Made by a program: the position numbers and the translations under genes
NCBI RefSeq assembly: GCF_051414035.1
Contig: NZ_JBLKNW010000010.1
Span: forward strand, 1-64,000
DNA from: Halosimplex amylolyticum
GTDB taxonomy: Archaea > Halobacteriota > Halobacteria > Halobacteriales > Haloarculaceae
Direction: 5' to 3'
Length of the DNA stretch: 64,000 bases
The notes under the pieces: generated by a model
Seen by the model: the letters and a program-made list of their open reading frames with translations, nothing else
Told to the model about the DNA's origin: nothing
The model's database searches: none
Shown: positions 9,605-17,370 of the stretch, piece after piece
How the letters are laid out: each line of letters begins with the position of its first letter
How positions within the stretch are numbered: the stretch's first letter is position 1

Positions 9605-10564
9605 CTACGGCCGCCGCTCGATGCTGACGGCGAACGCGTTGGCGTGTGTGAGGATCCGGTCCGTCTCGGTGCCGAACTCCCGGATCGCGGCTCCGAAGGT
9701 CGGGGGCACGAGCGCCGGTTTGCCGGACGTCTTCTTCCAGTCGGCCAGCGCCGGGTCGACGCGATCCCTGACCGCCGGATCGACGTCCGAGAGGCGGAGC
9801 GTCGGCGGATCCGCTGCGTCCTCGACGGGTGACAGCGAGAGGACGTACCACGCCTCGGTGCTGAAGAACACGGCGTCGGTCCCGTGGACTTCCCTGCAGC
9901 GGTAGGTTGTCCCTTCGTAGCGGACGTACTCGCCGAAGCAGTGCTCGCGGACCCACTCGCCCCTCTCGGTCTCCGGATAGACCGAGGGACGGTCGCCCGA
10001 CCCCTCCAGGGCGTCGACGACGAGGTCGCGGTACGCTTCGGGGAACGCCGAGACAGGCGTCGCGGACTCCCCGTCGGGCACCTCCGCCTCCTCGGCGTCG
10101 AGGTACATCTCGTGGCGGGGGCCGCCCTCGGCGTCGACCTCGTAGACGCCGCCCGCGTCGCCGTCGGGGTCGACGAGTTCGACCGCGTCGAACCCCGGGA
10201 GGACGGGCGTCGGCGCGTAGACGAACGCCTCGGCGCTCGCGCGGACCGTCTCCCCGGACGTCGCCGCGTCCCTGAGGATCTCGACGAGTTCCGCCGGGTA
10301 GACCGTCAGTGGGACCGCGCTCGACGGTTCGACCGGCGCGAGCACGAGCGACGGCTCGACGGGCGAGGGCGTCCCGCTCGGCTCCTCGGCCGCCGTTTCG
10401 GTCCGCGTCGCTCCCGGCGGCTCCGTCGCCTCGGGCGTGGCGGTCGGAACCTCGGTCGACTGCTCGCCGGTCGGCGTCCCCTCGTCCCCGCGACCGAGAC
10501 AGCCGGCGACTCCCGCCGCCGCGCCCGCGAGCAGTCCGAGATAGCGTCGTCGGTCGGACTCCAT
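9605..10564 (-). CDS. Tat-exported lipoprotein, function unknown
   Basis: 319 aa from the ATG at 10564. The N-terminus ESDRRRYLGLLAGAAAGVAGCLG combines an RRR twin-arginine motif with a lipobox (AGC), so it is probably folded before export and anchored outside the cell. A low-complexity T/E/P/S linker (about 35-80) leads into a globular part (about 85-319). That part contains LTVYPAELVEILRDAA, RYEGTTYRCREVHGTDAVFFSTEAWYVLSL and TLRLSDVDPAVRDRVDPAL. No family recognised. Its 3' end is 72 bp from the start of the PhnP-like gene. Confidence 0.75.
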   Translation of the reverse strand: MESDRRRYLGLLAGAAAGVAGCLGRGDEGTPTGEQSTEVPTATPEATEPPGATRTETAAEEPSGTPSPVEPSLVLAPVEPSSAVPLTVYPAELVEILRDAATSGETVRASAEAFVYAPTPVLPGFDAVELVDPDGDAGGVYEVDAEGGPRHEMYLDAEEAEVPDGESATPVSAFPEAYRDLVVDALEGSGDRPSVYPETERGEWVREHCFGEYVRYEGTTYRCREVHGTDAVFFSTEAWYVLSLSPVEDAADPPTLRLSDVDPAVRDRVDPALADWKKTSGKPALVPPTFGAAIREFGTETDRILTHANAFAVSIERRP

Positions 10565-10679
10565 CGTGTCCGGAGTCGAGGGGGGACGGAAAGTACTTTC
10601 AGGTGACTGAAGCGGTCGTTTCATCGTCGCCGAGCCGTCGCCAGGCCCGCTCACGGCGTGCGCGGGCGCCCGACGGCGC

Positions 10680-11408
10680 CTAACAGAGGTCGTTCGTCCG
10701 CGACCCCGCGCGCTCCAGCGACGCGAGCGGGTCCGCCCCCTCGTACTCGTATATCAGCCAGTCGCTGTCGTTCGCTGCCACGGCGTCGGCGATCCCGTCC
10801 AGGTCGAGGTCGCCCTCGCCGACCGGGACGGACTCGCCCGCCTCCACGTCGTAGTCTTTCAGGTGGACCAGTTGGGACCGATCGCCGAGCGCGCGCAGGC
10901 GCTCGACCACGTCGTCGCCCGCCGCGAGCGCGAGGCCCAGGTCGAGTTCGATCCCGAACGAGGTCTCGTCGACGAACGCGTCGAAGCCCGTCTCGTCTCC
11001 GAGGTCGGTGAACTCGTGGTCGTGGTTGTGGTAGTGCAGCGCCATCCCGTGGGCGGAGAGCTCGTCGGCGAGTTTCGCGAGGCGCGCGGCCGCGGCCTCG
11101 ACCGCCTCGACGGACTCGAAGTGCTCGGCGTCGAGCCACGGGACGACGACGTTCTCGACGCCCAGGTCGTCGTAGAACGCGACGGTCTCCTCGAAGTCCT
11201 CCTCCAGCTGGTCGATGGGAACGTGGGCGCCGGCGACCTCCAGCCCCGTCTCGTCGAGCGTCTCGACGACCTCATCGGGGTCGGCCTCCGTGACGCGGTA
11301 GGCGAACTCGACGCCCTCGAACCCGGCGTCGGCGACGAGTTCGAGCACTTCGGTGAACGGCCGGTCGACGTCGCGGAGCGTGTACAGCTGGACGGCGGAG
11401 CGAGTCAT
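10680..11408 (-). CDS. sugar phosphate isomerase/epimerase (xylose-isomerase-like TIM barrel)
   Basis: 242 aa. The N-terminus SAVQLYTLRDVDRPFTEVL, then ADAGFEGVEFAY, HVPIDQLEEDF and HYHNHDHEF, is characteristic of AP-endonuclease-2-like TIM-barrel isomerases. The conserved metal ligands appear in this order: Glu in GVEFAY, His in YHNHDHEF, Glu in FGIELDLG, and His in LVHLKDYD. The C-terminus WLIYEYEGADP contains the last acidic ligand. Members isomerise or epimerise sugars such as inosose or tagatose. The exact substrate cannot be read here. The gene is transcribed alone, and a 265-bp gap separates it from the divergent carbonic-anhydrase-like gene. Confidence 0.85.
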   Translation of the reverse strand: MTRSAVQLYTLRDVDRPFTEVLELVADAGFEGVEFAYRVTEADPDEVVETLDETGLEVAGAHVPIDQLEEDFEETVAFYDDLGVENVVVPWLDAEHFESVEAVEAAAARLAKLADELSAHGMALHYHNHDHEFTDLGDETGFDAFVDETSFGIELDLGLALAAGDDVVERLRALGDRSQLVHLKDYDVEAGESVPVGEGDLDLDGIADAVAANDSDWLIYEYEGADPLASLERAGSRTNDLC

Positions 11409-11673
11409 ATCCGAAGCGTCTGCCGGCTGGCTGAAAGGCGTTCGCGTCCCGGTGGGCCGCTCCGGTTCCTCCTCCGGGTCGTTCCGACCGCGTCCCGCAC
11501 TCGCCGGCGGCCCCGCCCGTCGCGGACTCGATCGACGCCCCGCCCGGAACCTGTCAACTCGACCGGTTCCACTCGAAACGAGGGGCGGTCCGGCGCCGTG
11601 AACCGCGAGTGCGGGCCCGGCCGGCGCGCGCGACGGGTCAAGAGTTTAGGTGTGCGAACCCGTCGCATACTGC

Positions 11674-12207
11674 ATGGACAGTCGCGAGTACGCCTTCGAG
11701 GGAGCGCAACCGGACGTCCACGGCTACGCTCACGTCAGTCGCGAGGCGACCGTCGTGGGCGACGTGACGGTCGAGGCCAACGCCAACGTCTGGCCGGGCG
11801 CGGTCCTCCGGGGTGACGTGGGGCCGGTCCGCGTCGGCCGGCAGTCGGCCGTCGGCGACAACGCCACCGTCCACGTCTCGGCGATCGGCGAGAAAGTGAT
11901 GGTCGGCCACGGCGCCGTCCTCAACGACGCCACCGTCGAAGACGGCGCCCTCGTCGGCTTCAACTCCACCGTCAGCGACGCCACTATCGGCTCGGGCAGT
12001 ATCGTCGCGATGGGCACCGTCGTCCCCCCGGGGTACGAGGTCCCACCCGAGTCGTTCGTCCGCGGGATGCCCGCTTCCGTCACCCCGCTCTCCGAGACGA
12101 CCATCGACCCGGAGGCCGTCTTCGAGGCGTTCAACTCCGGCGACTACGCGAATCTCGCCGAGCGCCACGAAAACCTGTTCGCGCCGTCGGACGGAGACGA
12201 CGAGTAG
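11674..12207 (+). CDS. gamma-carbonic-anhydrase-like hexapeptide protein, one zinc His missing
   Basis: 177 aa from the ATG at 11674. It is a left-handed beta-helix built of hexapeptide turns (VVGDVTVEANANVWPGAVLR). It aligns with gamma-class carbonic anhydrases: NATVHVS supplies the first zinc His (H67) and VGHGAVLND the second (H79). The third ligand, normally in LHGC, is Asn84. The conserved RGMPA motif near 130 is present. Without the third His it may be a non-catalytic relative or an acyl-transferase-like protein. The C-terminal 40 residues are an acidic helical tail. Convergent with the SHOCT gene, whose stop codon abuts it. Confidence 0.82.
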   Translation: MDSREYAFEGAQPDVHGYAHVSREATVVGDVTVEANANVWPGAVLRGDVGPVRVGRQSAVGDNATVHVSAIGEKVMVGHGAVLNDATVEDGALVGFNSTVSDATIGSGSIVAMGTVVPPGYEVPPESFVRGMPASVTPLSETTIDPEAVFEAFNSGDYANLAERHENLFAPSDGDDE

Positions 12208-12594
12208 TCACTCCCGCTCGATGGATAGCTCTCGCTCCGCCGCACTCGAATCGCCGCCGCTCACGTCCACGTCCTCCACCTCGATCAGTCGCTCGACCCG
12301 GCGCTCGAACTCGACGTCGTCGATCTCGCCGCGTGCGTAGCGCGCTTTGAGTTGCTCCAGCGGGTCGTCGGCGTCGTCGTCGGCCGACGCTCGGTCAGTA
12401 CTCCCCGACCGCTCGCGGAGCGCCGGCCAGATCTCGTTGCCGACGATCGGGATCAGCGGCGTGAGGAGGAACCACCCGACGATGAACACCACGGCCGCGG
12501 CTTCGAAGCCCACGAACAACCCGGCGAGCAGTCCGAGCGGGAGCGTGAGGATCGCGACGACCGCCGCGACCCCGCCCAGTAGCCGGTGGTCCAT
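12208..12594 (-). CDS. SHOCT-domain membrane protein
   Basis: 128 aa from the ATG at 12594. Two hydrophobic helices occupy residues about 5-50 (LLGGVAAVVAILTLPLGLLAG; AAAVVFIVGWFLLTPLIPIVG). An acidic linker and a C-terminal SHOCT motif, DPLEQLKARYARGEIDDVEFERRV, follow. SHOCT is a short oligomerisation motif found at the ends of many small membrane proteins. No specific function can be assigned. The N-terminus begins MDHRLLGG. A longer in-frame start at 12687 would add a stretch of mixed composition that is less likely. Confidence 0.8.
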   Translation of the reverse strand: MDHRLLGGVAAVVAILTLPLGLLAGLFVGFEAAAVVFIVGWFLLTPLIPIVGNEIWPALRERSGSTDRASADDDADDPLEQLKARYARGEIDDVEFERRVERLIEVEDVDVSGGDSSAAERELSIERE

Positions 12595-12739
12595 ACGTGA
12601 CAGTTCCGACGACGATCTGAAAACGATTGTTGTCAGGTACCAACGACCACTGACGGGTCCGTGCGGAGCGCCGGCGGCCTCGAACACGCCGGTAAGGACC
12701 CGCTAGCTTTGCGGGTGGCGGCCGAACGCGACCGCAGCG

Positions 12740-13408
12740 ATGGCCGAAGACGGCACCGACAACACAGAGGACCAGTTCGATTCCCACCCGAAAATCATCG
12801 ACACGGAGGAGGCGATGGCAGGCCTGACCGGGAACTTCTACCGCGGCGAAGTCGAACGGACGGCCTCCTGGCGGGGGCGCCTCGACCAGACGACGAACTG
12901 GGCCGTCGTGGTCGTCGGCGCGATCCTGACCTGGGCGTTCTCCAGCGGCGACAACCCACACTACGTCATCCTGATCGGGGTGTTCGGCGTCTCGGCGTTC
13001 CTCGTCATGGAGGCCACCCGGTACCAGGAGTACGACGTCTGGCGCAACCGGGTCCGAATGCTCCAGACGGGCCTCTTCGCCGAGATGTACTCGCCGTCGG
13101 CGGAGGGGCCGGACTGGCAGCGTCACCTCGGTGACGACCTCCGGGACCCCGAGTTCCACCTCTCCATGCGCGAGGCGCTCACCCACCGACTCCGGCGGTC
13201 GTACCTCGCGCTGCTCCTGATCCTCCTCGCGGCCTGGGTCGCCCGCGTCACCGTCTACGAGGCCTCGGAGTCGTGGACGGAGACGGCGTCGATCCTCGGC
13301 GTCTCCGGCGTGATCGTCGCGGCCGTCGTCGGACTGTTCTACGCCGTCGCCGTCCTCGTCGCGGCGGTGTCCATCCGCGGCGAGACGGTGATGGAGTTCC
13401 AGGAGTAA
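12740..13408 (+). CDS. DUF2270 family membrane protein
   Basis: 222 aa. The conserved DUF2270 features are visible: MAGLTGNFYRGEVERTASWRG near 35, a helix pair at about 58-95 (NWAVVVVGAILTWAFSS; YVILIGVFGVSAFLVMEATRYQ), the cytoplasmic stretch YDVWRNRVRMLQ, and two more helices (YLALLLILLAAWVARVTVY; VSGVIVAAVVGLFYAVAVLVAA). The family occurs in haloarchaea and in some bacteria and has no assigned function. It starts 145 bp from the divergent SHOCT gene, so the two may share a promoter region. Confidence 0.85.
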   Translation: MAEDGTDNTEDQFDSHPKIIDTEEAMAGLTGNFYRGEVERTASWRGRLDQTTNWAVVVVGAILTWAFSSGDNPHYVILIGVFGVSAFLVMEATRYQEYDVWRNRVRMLQTGLFAEMYSPSAEGPDWQRHLGDDLRDPEFHLSMREALTHRLRRSYLALLLILLAAWVARVTVYEASESWTETASILGVSGVIVAAVVGLFYAVAVLVAAVSIRGETVMEFQE

Positions 13409-13502
13409 CCCGCGGCGACGCGGTCGGATGCTACGCTCGGTCGCGATTCGGTCGCGGAGAAATCGGTCGGTTGGGCGAGCGTCCGTACGGTGAATCCGCC
13501 GC

Positions 13503-13952
13503 TCAGAGCCCGCTCTTGTTCATCACGCTGGACACGTCCCGCCAGTTGCGGACGGTCCAGTAGCCGAGGCCGGAGGCGATCATCGCCGCCGAGAGCAGGT
13601 ACGCAGAGAGGTGCGACGCGACGACGGCGTCGGGGTTCGTCAGCCCGTAGACGACGCCCTCCGTGCCGAGGCCGATCATCACGAAGCCGACGACGCCGAC
13701 GACCGCCGCGGTGACGAGCGCCTCGCGGCCGTAATACTGCGAGTGCTCGGCGGCGAGCAGGGCGGCGACGAAGCCGACCGACCCCGCGAGCACGTAGATC
13801 GGGAGTCGCCCGACGAGGCCCCCCGCGTTGCCCGACGCGATCCCGACGATGCCCAGAAAGGCCGCCGTCAGCGCCAGCGTCGTCGCGCAGATCAGCGGCC
13901 CCGCCTGTACCAGTACGTCCCGTTCGAAATACCCGTTCGCCGACGTAGCCAT
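13503..13952 (-). CDS. four-helix membrane protein, function unknown
   Basis: 149 aa from the ATG at 13952 (MATSANGYFERD). An upstream in-frame start exists, but the added residues contain C and G and look spurious. Hydrophobic segments lie near 15-38, 50-68, 78-98 and 115-135. The C-terminus YWTVRNWRDVSSVMNKSGL is amphipathic. No family recognised. It is convergent with the DUF2270 gene, 94 bp away, and its upstream side faces family A repeat copy A1. Confidence 0.7.
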   Translation of the reverse strand: MATSANGYFERDVLVQAGPLICATTLALTAAFLGIVGIASGNAGGLVGRLPIYVLAGSVGFVAALLAAEHSQYYGREALVTAAVVGVVGFVMIGLGTEGVVYGLTNPDAVVASHLSAYLLSAAMIASGLGYWTVRNWRDVSSVMNKSGL

Positions 13953-14008
13953 CGCCCTAACAACGGCCGTTCCCCCACAAAAACACCCGTCAGCCACACG
14001 TCCGACAC

Positions 14009-14187
14009 CATCTTTTTCGCTGGGGGGTCGCCTGCGGCGACCCCCCAGCCAAAAACATGGGTGAAAAAGGCCGGAATCTCGCTTCGCTCGATTCCGGTGT
14101 CCGCGGGAGTGAGCACCGCGAACGACTGCGGGCTCGTCAGAGCTTCGCTCTGACAGTGAATTGCGCTCGCTTCGCTCGCGCGAATGC
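14009..14187 (-). repeat. family A structured repeat, copy A1
   Basis: On the plus strand the order is: CATCTTTTTC; a near-perfect 14-bp stem (GCTGGGGGGTCGCC / GGCGACCCCCCAGC) with a 3-nt loop; CAAAAACATGGGTGAAAAAG; a second hairpin (CCGGAATC / GATTCCGG); and a C/G-rich hairpin ending CGCGCGAATGC. Copies at 46409-46596 and 58171-58308 keep the T-run and A-run boxes but have different stems. Relative to the OsmC gene whose 3' end is at 14249, the element lies downstream in reverse orientation. A bidirectional terminator or RNA-stability element is plausible. Confidence 0.7.
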
Positions 14188-14248
14188 GCGGTACAGACTC
14201 CCCACAGAGCGTGGACGTCTTCGTGTACCCTCCCGAAAAGAAGTGAGA

Positions 14249-14812
14249 TTATTCGACGACGAGTCGAGTTTCGAGTGGTACCTCGTTCGTGATCGCGTCC
14301 ACGAGCGGCGAGGTCGCCTCGACGTGTTCGCGTAATTCTGAGAGGTCGTCCGCAGAGCTATCGGACGTTACGTACGCCGTACAGGTGACCGAATCGAAGC
14401 CCGGGCGCACGTCTTCAGAGATGCCGAGGAAGCCACGGAGGTCGACGTCACCCTCCATCTCGAAACGCAGGTCGTCGAGTTCGATTCCCATTGCGGCGGC
14501 GTTGGCCGCGTAGCCGACGCTCAGGCACGACCCGAGCGCACCGAGCAGCAGTTCGACGGCGTTCGGCCCGGCCCGCTCGCCGAGGATCTGTTCGGGTTCG
14601 TCACCCTGGAGCGTGAACTCGCGGGTGTGGACGGTCTCGCCCGCCTGGTCGAACTCGTCGATACTCGTCACGGACTTGAGCGCGTCTTCCCACTCGGTTT
14701 CAGCCCGGAACCTGAACATCCCGACGTCGGGATCGTCGCCTATCGTCTCGATTGCGCCCTCGAGGGCGGAGACGTCGACGCCGTTGACTGCCGTTGGTTC
14801 GGTGGTTGCCAT
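14249..14812 (-). CDS. OsmC family protein (thiol peroxidase-type fold)
   Basis: 187 aa. The OsmC/Ohr fold is indicated by FTLQGDEPEQILGERAGPNAVELLLGALGSC, with Cys96, and by a second cysteine at Cys144 (FDSVTCTAYV). OsmC proteins reduce organic hydroperoxides or handle reactive sulfur through such cysteines. The YhfA-like type has a central GxxxxVELLLxALGxC helix, as here. The first 30 residues are a variable haloarchaeal extension. The gene is divergent from a glutamate-cysteine ligase (267 bp between starts), which fits a shared role in thiol redox balance. That link is inference. Confidence 0.88.
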   Translation of the reverse strand: MATTEPTAVNGVDVSALEGAIETIGDDPDVGMFRFRAETEWEDALKSVTSIDEFDQAGETVHTREFTLQGDEPEQILGERAGPNAVELLLGALGSCLSVGYAANAAAMGIELDDLRFEMEGDVDLRGFLGISEDVRPGFDSVTCTAYVTSDSSADDLSELREHVEATSPLVDAITNEVPLETRLVVE

Positions 14813-15079
14813 TCTGGAACACCGCTACTCTGTACGACCCGCGAGAGATTAATTCCGTATTGACAAACGATGCCCACTTTCGCAACGATGCATGAGATAT
14901 GTTCGCACGATATTGCACTCCCTGTGTCCGACAGTTGGAGGTGTTTCAGGTCGGAATCGGGCACCTCGCAGACGGACTGCGCATTCATCCGGCGAAGCGG
15001 GCCCGACTCACTGCTCGCGACGACGGCGCGAACGACATTTCCACCCATGTTTTTAGCCGCGGTGGTCCACCTCACACCA

Positions 15080-16699
15080 ATGACCGACCACGTGTCGCTC
15101 GTCCGGCGCTCGCTCGCCGGGACGGACGAGTTCGACCGCCGCGTCCGCGACCAGGGCGACCGCCTCGCCGCCGCGCTCGAGGAGGGCGCCTTCGACAACG
15201 ACGCCGCGACGCTCGGCCTCGAACTCGAAGTGTACGCCCTCGACCGGACGGGCGAGTCGCCGACGGTCGCGCCCGTCCCCGACGCCGTCTACGAGGGGCC
15301 GGCCGACAAGGAACTCGGCCTGCACAACGCCGAACTCAACGCCTCCCCCAGCCGGTTCGACGACGCCGGCATCGCCGCGCAGGCCGACGAGATCGCCGCC
15401 GACCTCGCGGCGACCCGCGAGCGAGCGCGCGAACACGGGCTGGAGGTCGTCCTCGACGCGATGCCCGCCGTCGCCCCGGAACCCGGCACGCACGCGTACC
15501 TCGACGACGTGGAGATCCGCGGCACTGAGACCGGTGAAAACGCCGGTGAAGCTGCCGACCGTCCGGTCGTCGTCCCCGGAAGCGGGCCCGACGACCCGGT
15601 GCTCGTCGCCAGGAACATGCGCAAGGACCCGCGGTACGGCGCGCTCGACAACGTGGCCGTCCGGCGCGCGGGCGGCGAGATCGAGTTCACGGTGCCCGGC
15701 GCGACGGCCGGCTATCGAACGATCCTCTTCGAGTCGCTCGCGACCTCGATCCAGCCCCACGTCCAGGTGCCCGACCCGAGCGAGTTCCCCCGGTATCACA
15801 ACCTCGCGGTCCGGACGCTCGGGCCGCTGCTGGCGCTGTCGACCAACTCGCCGTTTCTGCCCGGCGACTGCTACGGGGACGGCGTCGACCCCCGCGAACT
15901 CGTCGAGGAGACGCACCACGAACTCCGGATCGCGGCCTTCGAGCAGTCGATGAACCAGGGCTGCCGGAAAGTGCGCGTGCCCGACGACCTCGACGACGCC
16001 GCCGACGCGGTCGAACACGTCGTCGCCGACGACTCGTTCGCGCCGTTCCTGCGCGAGTGGATAGAGGACGAGGACGACGTTGAAGAGGAAGGACAGAAGG
16101 GCGGTGACCCCACCAGCGCGGCCTGGGAGTTCGACTACAAGCGCGGGACGTTCTGGCGGTGGGTCCGCGGGGTCGCCGGCGGCGACGCGGTCGAGGGCGC
16201 CTGCGACGAGCGCTCGCTGCGCATCGAGTACCGCCCGCTCCCGACACAGCCGACCGTCCGCGACATCGTCGGCTTGCAGGTGCTCACCGCTGGACTCTTG
16301 CAGGGGCTCGTCGCCGCCGACCACCCGCTCGGCGACTTGCCCTGGGACGCCGCCGAGGCGAGCTTCTACGCGGCCGTCGAGGACGGTATCGACGCCGATC
16401 TCGCGTGGGTCACCGCCGGCGGCGAGCGGACGAACGACTCCGAGACAGTGTTCGCCGAAGTCTTCGAGTTCGCCCGGCGCGGCCTCGACGAACAGGGCGT
16501 CGCCGCCGAGACCCAGGATCGCTACCTCGACCCGATCGAGGCGCGCTGGGAGGCGGGCGTCACGCCGAGCGTGTGGAAGCAGCGGCGGGTCCGCGACAAC
16601 CTGGACGACGGCGCCGACCTCGAACGGGCCCTCGCGTCGATGCAGGAGGAGTACGTCGAACTGAGTCGAGAGCGCGAGTCGTTCGCCGAGTGGATCTGA
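15080..16699 (+). CDS. glutamate--cysteine ligase family protein (GCS2 type)
   Basis: 539 aa from the ATG at 15080. The ATP-grasp-like GCS2 core is recognisable: TLGLELEVYALDR (metal-binding Glu pair), GLHNAELNASPSRFD, PHVQVPDPSEFPRYHN, LSTNSPFLPGDCYGDG and the C-terminal RSLRIEYRPLPTQPTVRD. Gamma-glutamylcysteine is the main low-molecular-weight thiol of haloarchaea and is made by GshA. The proven GshA type is about 360 aa, so this 539-aa protein is a longer paralogue and may condense other substrates. A low-complexity acidic insert (EDEDDVEEEGQKGGD) sits near residue 330. Its neighbour OsmC supports a thiol theme. Confidence 0.8.
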   Translation: MTDHVSLVRRSLAGTDEFDRRVRDQGDRLAAALEEGAFDNDAATLGLELEVYALDRTGESPTVAPVPDAVYEGPADKELGLHNAELNASPSRFDDAGIAAQADEIAADLAATRERAREHGLEVVLDAMPAVAPEPGTHAYLDDVEIRGTETGENAGEAADRPVVVPGSGPDDPVLVARNMRKDPRYGALDNVAVRRAGGEIEFTVPGATAGYRTILFESLATSIQPHVQVPDPSEFPRYHNLAVRTLGPLLALSTNSPFLPGDCYGDGVDPRELVEETHHELRIAAFEQSMNQGCRKVRVPDDLDDAADAVEHVVADDSFAPFLREWIEDEDDVEEEGQKGGDPTSAAWEFDYKRGTFWRWVRGVAGGDAVEGACDERSLRIEYRPLPTQPTVRDIVGLQVLTAGLLQGLVAADHPLGDLPWDAAEASFYAAVEDGIDADLAWVTAGGERTNDSETVFAEVFEFARRGLDEQGVAAETQDRYLDPIEARWEAGVTPSVWKQRRVRDNLDDGADLERALASMQEEYVELSRERESFAEWI

Positions 16700-16883
16700 G
16701 GGCGGAAGGTGCTCGCCGGGTGGATCTGAGCACGGAGGCCGCCGATCCGCGGGTTTCGTGCCGCATTCGCGCCGATCCGTTGCGGGATCGTTGTCCGCCA
16801 TAACCGTACCGCGTTCGTGCGCCGTGACGTCACGGACACACGCTCGCGCCGGCTATTTTCGGTCGTCGGGAGTCGCTTCGACC

Positions 16884-17357
16884 ATGTCCACTGCAACCGA
16901 GACAGCGGGACAGACCGAGACGACGAACGAGTCCTGGCAGGCGGGCGTCGTCGGGGGGATCCTCGGCGCGCTCGCGATGGGTGCGCTGATCCTCGCCATG
17001 AACGAACCGACGCTCGCGGTCGCGATCCCCTCGCTGTACACGCTGGCGCCGCCGCCGAACGTCGCCGCGGGGATGTTCGTCCACGTCTCCCACGGCGCCG
17101 TGCTGGGCGTCGCCTTCGCCGCCATCGTCGGCGCGCTCGACCTCGATTCGACGGGGAAACTCGTCGGCGCCGGCGCGGCGTGGGGCGCCGTCACCTGGGC
17201 GGTGTTCGCCGCGCTGGTCATGCCCGTCTGGCTCTCCGCGGTCGGATCGCCCGCCTCGCCGCCGTTCCCGAACTTCGCGCCGCCCTCGCTGCTGTGGCAC
17301 CTCGTCTACGGGGTCGTCCTCGGCGGCGTCTACGCCGCGACCGTCGACCGGCTGTAA
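16884..17357 (+). CDS. membrane protein resembling the DUF6789 group
   Basis: 157 aa from the ATG at 16884. A short T/E-rich N-terminus leads into four helices: GVVGGILGALAMGALILAM; GMFVHVSHGAVLGVAFAAIVGA; GAGAAWGAVTWAVFAALVMPVW; and LLWHLVYGVVLGGVYAATV. The histidines in FVHVSHG and LWHLVYG are placed inside or near helices, as in haloarchaeal proteins often annotated only as histidine-kinase-like or DUF6789 membrane proteins. No function is known. It is convergent with dgcA, with 13 bp between the stops. Confidence 0.65.
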   Translation: MSTATETAGQTETTNESWQAGVVGGILGALAMGALILAMNEPTLAVAIPSLYTLAPPPNVAAGMFVHVSHGAVLGVAFAAIVGALDLDSTGKLVGAGAAWGAVTWAVFAALVMPVWLSAVGSPASPPFPNFAPPSLLWHLVYGVVLGGVYAATVDRL

Positions 17358-17370
17358 CCACCGGGAGGCC

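Noticed and set aside
8709..9956. Extended N-terminus of the PhnP-like protein beyond 9533
   Set aside because: The added residues are R/P-rich and antisense to other coding sequence; the family begins at MDVTLLGTGDTTGTP.
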